Shown here: positions 12,483 to 22,063 of the stretch, in pieces
Layout of the letters: every line of letters begins with the position of its first letter
Numbering within the stretch: the first letter of the stretch is position 1
NCBI GenBank assembly: GCA_963989385.1
Contig: OZ022509.1
Span: 50,670,271-50,734,270 of the forward strand
Origin: Ctena decussata
Lineage: Eukaryota; Mollusca; Bivalvia; Lucinida; Lucinidae
Direction: 5' to 3'
DNA length: 64,000 nt
Translations under genes and position numbers: made by a program
The notes under the pieces: model-generated
What the model was told of the DNA's origin: nothing
Database searches by the model: none
What the model saw: the letters and a program-made list of their open reading frames with translations, nothing else

Positions 12483-12545
12483 AGAGATATGTTTGATTCA
12501 TACGATCTCCCAAATGGAAAATTAATGTTATTTTTTTTGAGGGGG

Positions 12546-12612
12546 GGGGACACATAAAACCATTAATTTTTCATTTGTCCGAAATGGAAAATTAATGGTT
12601 TTTAGGAGTCCC
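12546..12612. repeat. Small palindrome (accattaatttttcattt type)
   Basis: A hairpin of about 30-bp arms: aaaaccattaatttttcat pairs with atggaaaattaatggtttt around a short loop. It sits beside a T/G homopolymer run. A relative is at 13,565-13,635, with partners in B at about 43,115-43,190 and 44,157-44,222. Confidence 0.7.
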
Positions 12613-13079
12613 AATAGAGAACATTAAGGAAATTTTGCACACTGAATATGCTATTTAATGCTCCCATTTCTAATTGTTCCAGATGGTATTGGACACACTA
12701 GGTGAAGAGGAAGCCATGAAACTCCGCCCACCTGGAATCTTCACTGAGATAGCCAATGAAACAAAATGATTGTGGCTGACTTTTTATATGACAGACTAGC
12801 TTATACGGATCTAAGAATACTAACATGAGTCACTAAACTAGACTAACTAAACACCAGTCAAATAAGCTTGCCTGACGACAAATTGCTTCAGAAAGAGTTT
12901 CCTTAAAGTTTGATGGTGCCAAGTCAATATTTTGAAAGAAATGCACTGATGCTTGTTACAAGCAAAATTGCATACGTGACTGTTTGCTAGCTTGAAGAAT
13001 AGTTGGAAGAATTTGAGGAAAATGAATATTTATGCATTTTCATGTGTTAGATTTGAAATATTTTAGCTCTAACACTGAT

Positions 13080-13199
13080 TTGTTGAGTAATACATTACTG
13101 TTTGTCAGTCAGTTGTACAAAGACAACACTCACACTCCATATTTGTGATTTGATTTACCTTACAACTGACCTCCAAACAGTGATATGTCACTCAACAAG
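13080..13199. repeat. Palindromic mini-element, relative of 6,732-6,842
   Basis: The ends ttgttgagtaatacattact and the complement of agtgatatgtcactcaacaa face each other across about 80 bp. The next words (gtcagtcagttgtac and acaactgac) also pair. Present in B at about 43,655-43,785. Confidence 0.65.
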
Positions 13200-13564
13200 T
13201 AATTGTCAGAGCTGATCTGTTTCTTAAGTATAATACGGTATTGGTAGTGGATGTTGATATCAACACAAACACCAGGGGGCAGTGCAATAGCTCTTCGTGT
13301 TCACACCTAGAGACGTTAAACACAGTTGAACAGAACTATGTATACTATGTATAAAATCGCTACTTTTGGAATCTGTTCCGCAGAGGTGCGGGGGGACCGT
13401 CGATTGGAGAATTGAAATACAACAAGCTACTTTTGGAATGAATGAAAAAAAAGCATGAGACATACACAAAGTGTTTATATTAGACAAATAAACATCAACA
13501 TGGAAATAAAGCTAATGTGTGTTGCTAGCACATAATTTAAATATAAAATTAGAACTGCCGTAAT

Positions 13565-13635
13565 GAGGGTAAGTATTGGGACACCTAAAATAATAAATTT
13601 ACCATTTGTTCCAAATGGAAAATTAACTATTTAAG
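13565..13635. repeat. Small palindrome, second copy
   Basis: Arms gggacacctaaaataataaa and the complement of the segment ending gatgtccc, around ccatttgttccaaatgg. Same family as 12,546-12,612. Confidence 0.6.
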
Positions 13636-13811
13636 ATGTCCCAAAACTTAGGCAAATTACAGTATTTTAGTATAATTATTTACTGAAAAATATATTTACA
13701 CAGTTTTGTCAGACTTTTGGTGTAAGGATACTGTTTCATTTTGCCGCCTTTTTTAAAGGGGTTAATATGTAAAGGAAAGAATTTTCTCTTTTATGACAAA
13801 TTCTTCCTTTT

Positions 13812-14200
13812 TAGCTCGCCTGTACGAAAGTACAGAGAGCTATTGTTGTCACTTGGACGTCGGCGTGGGTGTCGGCGTGGGCATAGGCGTCACACTTTAA
13901 AGTTTTACGTTAAAGTTGTCTTATATGATGAACAAGGCACTGCATGCGAGCTATCCTGTATGGGGACAGGTCTTGTTAAGTGTAGTTAGACCACATTTTA
14001 GAATGTTTATGTCATCTAGGGGAGCAAACAAGAAGCCACAAAAATTCTCTGCCTTCAAACCATGATGGAAATACATGGTGGTGTATCCATGTTTCTAAAA
14101 ATGAAAAAAAAAGAAACATCATGAGTGCTGCCATACCTGTATGCTCTTGGCTGAAACTTTAAGGTGTGACGCCCACGCCCATGCCGACAAGCCTTTTAAC
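13812..14200. repeat. Mollusc-type repeat with inverted GC-rich ends
   Basis: The left part reads gtacgaaagtacagagagct, then gtcggcgtgggcataggcgt and cacactttaaagttttacg. The right part (14,160-14,192) carries the complement, aaactttaaggtgtgacgcc, then cacgcccatgccgac. The internal ~185 bp present here is missing from copy B (44,475 onward), so one copy has gained or lost it. Confidence 0.6.
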
Positions 14201-14562
14201 AACTCTGATTTGTTTTTCAGCCGCACATTTCGATCAAATTGTTCATCCTGCACTTTATCATTGGTCTAACTTTGAGATTAATTCCTGTAGCTGTAGTAAA
14301 ATAGATTTCTTTTTGTCAAAATGCCTCATGCAGATTAAACGGAATATTTTCAAAAAATAATGCATCCAAAACTTTCATAAAATATTTTTTCTGACGTAAC
14401 TAAATTAGAACCAATAAAAACATTATATAAACATTACCTGTTAGCTGGGCTAGTGCTACTAGTAGGTCAATGTAACCTATATTCCGTGACTCACTGACAA
14501 GGCACGGGGAATTCAGCGTACAGTGTTCTTGTCTGACTTATTCATACTTCAAATGGATAAAT
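14201..14562. other. Duplicated intergenic sequence
   Basis: No gene recognised. In B a 343-bp insertion lies in the matching sequence at 44,703-45,045. Confidence 0.4.
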
Positions 14563-14756
14563 GAGCCGCGACACGAGAAAACCAACAAAGTGGTTGTGCG
14601 CCCAGCGTAGACTCAGAACAGCCTGGGCATCCGTCAAGGCTGATCAGACTTGGGTCTAAGGGTCTAAGCTACCTTCATGCGGACAGCGAAGACTCTGATC
14701 AGACTGGGCGGATGCTGGAGCACAACCACTTTGTTGGTTTTCTCGCGTAGCGGCTC
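14563..14756. mobile_element. Fold-back MITE (gagccgcg family), A-specific
   Basis: The ends gagccgcgacacgagaaaac and its near complement at the right end form long inverted arms. Inner words such as cagactgggcggatg and cagcctgggcatccg also pair. The target duplication aaat lies at 14,559-14,562 and 14,757-14,760. The empty site ggataaatattcctg is at about 45,317-45,331 in copy B. No coding capacity. Confidence 0.93.
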
Positions 14757-15476
14757 AAATATTCCTGAACAGAAAATAGTTAAATATTGCTTCTCTTTGA
14801 ATTGTTTGGGTAAGAAAAAAATATCTTATAAAAACAATAACATCTTTCAAAAATAAGAACTACTATTGCTTATCTTTTAAAGCGCTAAAAATAAAAATAT
14901 ATAAAGTTGCAAACAGCATAGATCCAGATAATCCGGCAAAAAAAGATCCTCATAATCTGGATCTTCACTGTTTGCCCTCTAGTCTGAGTTCTCAATATGA
15001 TAAAGCTTAGAAAAACATTTTTTGAAATTGTGCAAACATTGATTGTGTTATCTACTTTTTTGTGCTTTACTGGTTAATCTTGATTATTTGACCCCATTCA
15101 AGTATTGAAATTTTATCTATACAGCAAAAAAAAAGCAAATACAAATTAAAACTTTTGCTGAATATCGGTCAAAAGTTTTATCTCATGGAATGAAATGAAA
15201 ATAAAAAATAAAATACTGAAAATAATAATTATAATTAATCATTTTTTCTTAAATTTCAACAATAAGGTGCCTCTTGGATTGAGATGGAGGCAGACATGTT
15301 AGCAGGGCCCCATTTTACACAGCCTTTCATTATCACTCTGCTTTTGCCCTGATATGACTGAAATACTGTTCAGAAGTAGTCTAAAGCCTACCTCTCAATA
15401 AACATCCCTATCATTATTAATTATAGTCTAGAGCCTACCTCTCAATAAACATCCCTCTCATTATTTGAGCCGCGAC

Positions 15477-15577
15477 GCGAGAAAACCAACAATTTAAGTG
15501 CAGAGCGAAAACTCTGATCAGACTGGGCGGATGCCCAGGCTGATCTGAGTCTGCGCTGGGCACAAAACCACAGGCTC
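15477..15577. mobile_element. Fold-back MITE (gagccgcg family), internally deleted
   Basis: Same insertion as 46,054-46,288 in copy B, because the left flank (gagcctacctctcaat) matches. It has lost more than half of its interior, so it was there before the duplication. Confidence 0.85.
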
Positions 15578-16350
15578 AATTATGTTTAGTTTTGAAATAC
15601 AACAAACCGCTGCCAAACAAATAAAGCTTTTTCTGCCAATTATAATGACCACTCCCCTAGCCTGAGCCCCTGGTCTCTCCTGTAATCTCCCATTTCAGGC
15701 AGTTCGATTGATTGTCCATCTTTTGTTGAAGAGGCGGCATACAAAGACGGAAAGTCACGGAAATTGGATTCTTTTTGAATTTTATGGATTAGGAGAACTT
15801 TATAAATATAGTAAATATAATGTCTTTGAAAATTTGAATTATTATAGCTTAACTTGATTATCAGACACCATATATTGAAAGCTTTTTTATACAGCCAATA
15901 AGAAAATACATGTACAAAAAACAAAAAAAAACAAATAAAAATAAAACTGTTGTAGTTGTTCATGAATATCGGTCAACAAATTTCTTTCCGAACACAAATA
16001 ATATTAACACTGATGAAAAATAAAAAGAAATAAAACATTCTCAAATTTCAGCCATATATTCCTCAATTATCATGCTAGAGGCAGATATCTTTTTAATCGT
16101 AAACAGGATTCCATTGCACACAGCCTTTCATTATCACCTCCGGTTTCCCATGGTCCTAGTATGACTGAAATGCTGTTGAAAAGGATGTAAAATCATGTCA
16201 TCCATCCATGCATCCATCCATCCATCCATTAATCAATTAACACTTTTCTTAATGTGCCATTTTTCTGAATAAAACAAAATCATAGTCTCTTCTTATCCAG
16301 ATTCTAACTCTTCACAACTTTCTATACTCTCTTTATAAATCATAGAAATA

Positions 16351-16513
16351 CAGTCGGACCTGTCTTAAGGGGTCACTGTATTAAGGGGTCACCTGTCTTT
16401 AGCAGCCACATTTTGAGGTCCCTTAGACCAAAATACAGTGCAAATGAACCTGTATTAAGGGGTCACAATTTTTGTGAATCCCATGGGACGAGCCCTTAAG
16501 ACAGGTTTGACTG
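16351..16513. mobile_element. 163-bp MITE with TA target, A-specific
   Basis: The left end cagtcggacctgtcttaagg and the complement of the right end (cccttaagacaggtttgactg region) are inverted repeats. TA flanks both sides (16,349-50 and 16,514-15). Copy B has no such element at the matching site. TA duplication suggests Tc1/mariner-type mobilisation. Confidence 0.9.
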
Positions 16514-17569
16514 TACAAGCATATTAATCAATTAGCATTTCCAATATACAGATCAAAAATATAATGTATATCTATATACAACCTGCAGCTTAAACACTAC
16601 AGCCAAACAAATATGGCCACTCCTCTACCCTGAATCCTCATCTTTTTTAGACAACTAGTTTTAGTGTCCTTCCTGTTGCTTTTGCCAAAATATGATCCAG
16701 ACCTAAAACACAATCATAATAATCAATCAAACTGCTATTCAGATTCAGCAGGTGTTCATAACATCATAATAATATTATGTTACATCATTTAAAGAATTTT
16801 TTGAAACCTGGAGAGGGACATATATTGAACTCACTTTAACACTTTAAGGCCAAAATAAATATGTCTCAATTAACAAGCAGCCTAGATCCAGATTAGACGG
16901 CTCATGAAGAGCCACCTCATCTCGATCTACTCTGTTTGCCTTCTAATATTTGATGTCCCAATGTCGTATAGCGTTGACGGAAAGAAAATGAAATTTAAGA
17001 TGTGAATCTTGTCGTCTGATTTTGGTGGGTTTATATCTTAATATTAATAAAATTATCTAGGCCTATATTTATATTAATTGGATACTATACATGTATATAC
17101 AAAATAACACAAAATCATTGCGTTATCAGAAAACAATTTTTCCTGAAGGAAACAAAAAACGATAATAAAAGAATAAATGAAAATGAAGCAGTTTCAAATT
17201 TCCAACACTGAAATGACTCCATTATCATTTTATTGTACTACTGTCAGTATGTCACAAGCTGTCCTGCTAAGCTACTGGTACGGGTTTAATTCCCGCTTGA
17301 GGCATATTCTATTCTATTCATATTCTGATTCCCAAAATGTTTGAAAAAATTACTCTCATCTGCTAAATATCACGGCCTCTCTACTCTGAATCCCAAACCT
17401 TAGATAATCCCAAATTTCAGAAAACTCGTTTGGGTGTCCATACAGAATGCCTAATAGACAGGAAACTGTTGAATTTCGCACCGTATTGTTTGAATTACTG
17501 GTATGTGAATTAGAAGGAAAGCTATATAAATGTTACATCTTCGAAAAATTAGTTTTATTATTGCTAAAT

Positions 17570-17804
17570 GAGCCGCGACGCGAGAAAACCAACTCTGAGG
17601 TTGTGCGCCCAGAGCAGACTTGGATCAGCCTTTGCACCCGACAAGTTTGATTAGACTCTTCGCTAAGCACTTAAATGATAGCTAAAGGACTAAGCTACCT
17701 CCATGCAGACAGCGAAGACTCTGATAAGACTGGGCGGATGCCCAGGCTGATCTGAGTCTCCGCTGGGTGCACAACCACTTTGTTGGTTTCTCGCGTGGCG
17801 TCTC
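17570..17804. mobile_element. Fold-back MITE (gagccgcg family), A-specific
   Basis: Full-length member of 235 bp. aaat precedes it (17,566-69) and caat follows it (17,805-08, one base changed). The empty site cctaaatcttgg is in copy B at 50,098-50,109. The arms are partly eroded at the right end (gtggcgtctc). Confidence 0.92.
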
Positions 17805-18000
17805 CAATCTTGGTTATAAAACACCATCTACTGAAAGCATTTTGTACAGCTAATAGCAAAATACAGAATAGCAAAAATCATTGTAGATGTAGACGAATAT
17901 TGGTCGACAATTTGTTTCCTCATGCAACGAAGTTATAATTGATGAAAAATAAAAAAATAAAATGAATAAAGAATAAATAATATTAAATAGTTCATTTGAA

Positions 18001-18265
18001 CCGGGCCGCGTAGCGCAGTCGGTAGGGCATCTGACTCAAGGGCCAAGGGTCCCGGGTTCGATACCCAGTCCGGCTACATACTTTGTTCTCCTTCCACTGA
18101 TTCAAGAAGGGCGGTTATCAGTTACTGGCGAAAGTATGTGCAGTTGGTACTTGTTAACCGCTTACTAAGCCTGCCCAGGAATACTGTGGTTAAGTTAACT
18201 GACCGTCCCGACATGACCATAGCTGTTTACAGTGGACGTAAAACAACAACACAACAACAACAAGG
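18001..18265 (+). mobile_element. SINE family 1 with tRNA-like head (copy A)
   Basis: The head has a tRNA-like A box (tagcgcagtcggtagggc) and B box (gggttcgatacc). The body is the family 1 body and the tail is aacaacaacaag. Flanking direct repeats are gttcatttg (17,990-17,998) and gtttatttgc (18,266-18,275). Similar tRNA-derived SINEs such as RUDI are known in molluscs; I have not verified identity. The same insertion is in B at 50,373-50,836. Confidence 0.9.
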
Positions 18266-18378
18266 GTTTATTTGCATACCAACTTTCATCGTCACTCTCC
18301 CATTGTCCAAATATGACTGAAGCACTGTTGAAGAGGATGGAAAATCACAGGTCATCCATTCCCTATCAAAATTCTTAA

Positions 18379-19225
18379 GGTAGTGATTTATAGTAAATGC
18401 AAAAATCTGCATAAAACCAAGAAACAATAACGTATCTCCCTGAAAGTTAGCAGACGTCTTATTTCTGTTGTTTTCTACAGTTTAGAATACAAAATGGAGG
18501 TAAATGCTGCTTAAAACGTGTTTTTATAAGGAAAAATCAAAGGGTAGTTTTGTGCGCAGAAATCTAAAAACTAACATCGTTATTGAAAATTTACTTAGCG
18601 CTGAAGGTGCCTTATTGTATAATAAAGCGCGTCCGAGCAATTATTTGTTCCAACTCTTTCTCAATTTGTAATGTGGACCAGATGAAAAGAGTTTTTTCTC
18701 AAATATTCAACCATGTACAAGGTAATGTACATGGGACGCATTCATTAAATATCGGGTAAGCAAGCATACCTATATAACACCTGCAATATAAATTATACAT
18801 TACTTAAACTATGCCAGGTGTGTTACTGAAATTAACCTTGTTAAAATAGTCTCACCTGTGTGATTTGACAAAAAAAAATGGGCACAGAGTATGTCTTTTT
18901 TAGCTGCTCAGCCTGATAATGTGTGAAAGAGTTGGAAAACATAATTGCTAGGACGCTCTTCGTAATGGAACGAGGTACCCTCAGCACTAATCATATTTTC
19001 AATAACGATACTATTTTTTAGATTTCTGCGCGGAAAATTACGCTTCGATCTTTCCTTATAAAAACACTTTTTAACATCACCAAATCCTGCGATTCAGGAT
19101 TCTGAATTATGAGAAACAACATAAAGAAGGCGTCTGCTTAGTTTTGGGAAGATCAGTTATATTTTCAGCGTTTTATGCAGATTTTTCTCTTTGCCCCAAA
19201 TCAGTGATTATGTAACATCTCCACT
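18379..19225. mobile_element. 847-bp inverted-repeat element with TTAA target, A-specific
   Basis: TTAA lies on both sides (18,375-78 and 19,226-29). About 290 bp at each end are inverted: words such as aaaatctgcataaaac, agcagacg, gtttttataagga, gcagaaatctaaaaa and cgttattgaaaat occur at the left and, in complement, at the right. Copy B lacks it. Paralogous units at about 16,247 and 46,925 read ttcttaatgt, which supports TTAA as the original site. A TTAA duplication is typical of piggyBac-type elements. No coding frame. Confidence 0.88.
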
Positions 19226-19518
19226 TTAATGTAACAGTGTTCTGAATTAAAACAAAAGCATATTCCTTTCTAGATTATAACTCTTCATATTTATATACAC
19301 ATAACTCTCATTATAGATGATAAAAGTACAAATGTATTAGCAATTCCGTATACAGATCAAAACATATATTGTACATATATACAACGAACAGTTTTGAAAC
19401 ATGAAAAGCGATTTGTTCTTGCCAATATGAATTATGAAGACCTGGATCAGAGTATTTGTTTTCACTCTTGGTATAATATAGAATGCCTTGGGCGTAAGCC
19501 CATGTTCATGCTTGACAA

Positions 19519-19905
19519 GAAGCAGCAATAGGGTAGTGGATAACGTGCTTTGGCCATATCTATAAAGCGACTTAAGTCGTTGCTTTGCTGTTGCTAAGGT
19601 GAAATTACTATTTAGGAGATTCCCTACAACTATGAAATTTGCTCTCGAGGAACAGTCTTTTTCAGACTGTTCCTCCGGAGCAAATTTCATAGTTGTAGGG
19701 AATCTCCTTAATAGAAAATGAGCCTTAGCAACAGCATAGCAACGGCTTAAGTTGTTTTATAAATACGACCCCTGGACTACCAATTCAGGGGTTGCAGTTC
19801 TATACCCTGCTTCTCTGGTCTTTAGGACGAGACTTTGGACCGAGGTCCCGTATTCTTATGACTTATATGTTGGTGGAACGTTAGACCCGAGTTCACTCAC
19901 TCACC
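19519..19905 (+). mobile_element. SINE family 3, split by a hairpin insertion
   Basis: The head region agcaatagggtagtggataa resembles a tRNA A box and the body carries ggaccgaggtcccg and gttggtggaacgttagaccc. Bases 19,550-19,771 are a foreign hairpin. The uninterrupted paralogue is at 52,150-52,310 and another family member with perfect direct repeats is at 29,203-29,357. Confidence 0.82.
19550..19771. mobile_element. 222-bp near-perfect hairpin MITE, A-specific
   Basis: The whole element folds on itself. The innermost stem is gaggaacagtct (19,647-58) with agactgttcctc (19,664-75) around ttttc. The middle arms carry ccctacaactatgaaatttg and its complement, and the outer arms carry tataaagcgacttaag and its near complement. 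The B copy of the SINE is uninterrupted (acgtgctggactaac). The likely target duplication is only ct. Confidence 0.92.
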
Positions 19906-20060
19906 CATGCCAGACCACATAAGTGCGCATACTAATCTGAATCTTTGCTCTTTGCTTATGCAATAAAATATATTTTACTTCACCGCCTAACGTGTCTTAA
20001 ATGTTGTCTCAGTCCCGCTAAATTAGACAGAAATTAATAGAACACAATGTCTTAAATATA

Positions 20061-20638
20061 CTCGAAAAAAATATTAAAGGGTAAAACTTTTACCCTGCGA
20101 TTCCTGGAACGTTTCAAACATTTGGTAATATAAATCATTTCCACATTCTACGTCATTCATTTTGCAAGTTTTATACACATAAAGTTTGAAACTATAGCCA
20201 TTATGTTGACCAAGACCATACTTCAATTCATGCAGCCCTCAAAATCAAAGTTGTCAGAAGTCCATAAGGAGCAAAGTCATCAAAATTTTCGATTTCGCCA
20301 ATTCATAGTTTGAAAAAAATTCGATATTCATTAAATTTAATCATTTTTAAGGTCCGCAAGCTGTGACAAGTTTAAAACTCATATCAGTTTTAGAAGTTAT
20401 GCCCGACCAAAATGACACACTATCAATTCTCTATGGGGATTCAAATAACTTTCAATTTAGGGGTAGTTTGACTTAAAGCTTGGACTTGGTTAAGACAAAG
20501 GCTATAGGTTCAACTTTCATGTGTATATAACTTGCAAAATAAATAAAATGGAAGGTAGAAATTATTTATTTTACCAAACGTTTGAAATGTTCCAGAAATC
20601 GCAGGGTAAAAGTTTGACCCTTTAATATATTTTTCGAG
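20061..20638. mobile_element. 578-bp TA element with >100-bp inverted ends, A-specific
   Basis: The left end ctcgaaaaaaatattaaagg continues with gtaaaacttttaccctgcga; the right end is its complement with few changes, and similarity continues for more than 100 bp to ttttgcaagtt. TA flanks both sides (20,059-60 and 20,639-40). Copy B reads straight through (cttaaatataatggaag). Confidence 0.9.
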
Positions 20639-20739
20639 TATATTATTGAAGAAAGAAATTGTAATACAAACTCTGTCATGGGAAAAGAATAATCATAGAC
20701 TGTAAAAGATATAGTGAATTCAAGTTGTAAGGGAAACAC

Positions 20740-21490
20740 CTCCACCTTTACCGCTAATTTTGGAAACCAAATTCATGACTTTCTGGTTGCTTCCCTGGCT
20801 GTTCAGCCCTTTCCAATTTGGGGCGATTCTCAACGAATTTGCACCTGGAGGATGAAGATATTTTCTTTCTAGTTGCTTCCCTGGCTGTTCAGTCCTTTCC
20901 AGTTTGGGGCTATTCTTACAGAATTTGCACCTGGAGGATGAAGATTTTTTCTTTCCTTTAAGAGTTGACCGCCATTGAAAAAGATGCAAAAACTAAAACG
21001 TTGTATAAAGAGAAACAACTTAAGTTACTTCCTGTTTGCTCCCTGATATTAAAACCCTTCTAAAATGATGTCACCTCTTGAAGTAAAAATTTGTTCCTAT
21101 GGGTACAGGTTTCTTTTGCTTTACCAGTTAACTCATATTGATGAGCGAGGCAAAAGATAAACGGAAGAATTTCTTCCTCACATTTATCTAACTACCTTTT
21201 AAGTTACTTCAAACTTTAAAAAAAAACACAAATACTGCTGAATTGCACTTTGTCGATAAACATATATTTTAGGTCACATTGAAACATCACATTTTCCTTG
21301 TATCTGTTTTTGTCAAGTAGAATGGGTACAGCTTCAGGTGCAGTAAGTCTGCCATATTACTGTAGCCTCCCTTCTCAATGGGGGCAAACTTAGAAAGAAG
21401 TTTGCTCCTAGGCAAATTCTTTTCTTGAAAAGTAGTCGCTATTTTGGAAAGGAAATGTCGTTCAGGAAAACAACAGGAAGTCACAAATGC
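20740..21490. repeat. Cluster of dispersed palindromic repeats (A)
   Basis: Several members of the gagcaaattctttcc family lie in a row, including two adjacent half-units with ttgcttccctggctgttcag (near 20,790 and 20,874) and one with caatgggggcaaactt followed by gtttgctcctaggcaaattc near 21,375-21,420. The corresponding cluster in B is 52,590-53,260. Confidence 0.65.
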
Positions 21491-21919
21491 TGTCTTCTAT
21501 TGACAAATTGGCGAAAAAAGGAGATATAGCCAATCGCTTTAAATTAACAGGACTGACACTTTTAACTCCAGCGCGATCCCAGGCACAATTGGAGATGGGC
21601 ATACACTTGTGTGTGTGTTTATTTCCTCAGCTGAAGTGTCTTAGGATTGCATCCTTGATAACCAGCTTTGTTTATTTCCTCTGCTGACGTTTCTTACGAT
21701 TGCACCCTTGCTAATCAGCTTCTACTAAAAGTCGAATGTTTGCTTGATCTGTTCACATTCAGGGTTGAGCGGTGACACATGATAAAAGAGGTCTTTTAGC
21801 CATTCTCGAATGAACCTGCACATTTGCGCAGTTTAATCAGTGCCTTGTCCGTCAGCATCAACCCTCTAGATATCCAGTGATTACAATCTTATCTGCCCGG
21901 GCTAACGAATTTATAGATT

Positions 21920-21995
21920 GTTCATGCCAACAGGGAATACTCTGATCAGACTGCGCGGATGCGCAGGCTGATCTGAGTATTTCCTGTTGCACAAT
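21920..21995. repeat. Palindrome with atactctgatcagactgcgc
   Basis: caacagggaatactctgatc pairs with gatctgagtatttcctgttg around gcggatgcgc. The core words are shared with the gagccgcg fold-back family, so this is probably a shorter relative. Copy B has it at 53,627-53,697. Confidence 0.75.
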
Positions 21996-22063
21996 GCTTA
22001 AAAGATGCTTATTAGTGTTTATTTCTGTCATGTATGTTATATTATCCATATGTAACTGATATG

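Larger units (their letters stand above)
14800..18380. repeat. Array of diverged ~1-kb units (copy A)
   Basis: Four diverged units follow each other, starting near 14.80, 15.62, 16.60 and 17.37 kb. Shared landmarks, in order, are a segment like ttgattatcagacaccat, an A-rich part with gaatatcggtcaacaa and gatgaaaaataaaaa, a SINE-2 body (acagcctttcattatcac), a catccatcc tail, the phrase ccagattctaactctt, a stretch with caatatacagatcaaaa, and a segment like atggccactcctctaccctg. The same order occurs in copy B and, more diverged, at 62,160-63,200; part occurs at 37,190-37,490. A minus-strand frame across some units looks weakly alike, but I cannot support a protein. Confidence 0.7.

Noticed and set aside
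15640..15963. Minus-strand frame with weak similarity to frames in other units
   Set aside because: Only short blocks look alike, with stops in most units; not enough to call a gene family, though noted in the unit finding.
19337..19690. Open frame of 117 codons on the minus strand
   Set aside because: It runs through half of a hairpin MITE and a SINE; the paralogous region in B does not keep it.
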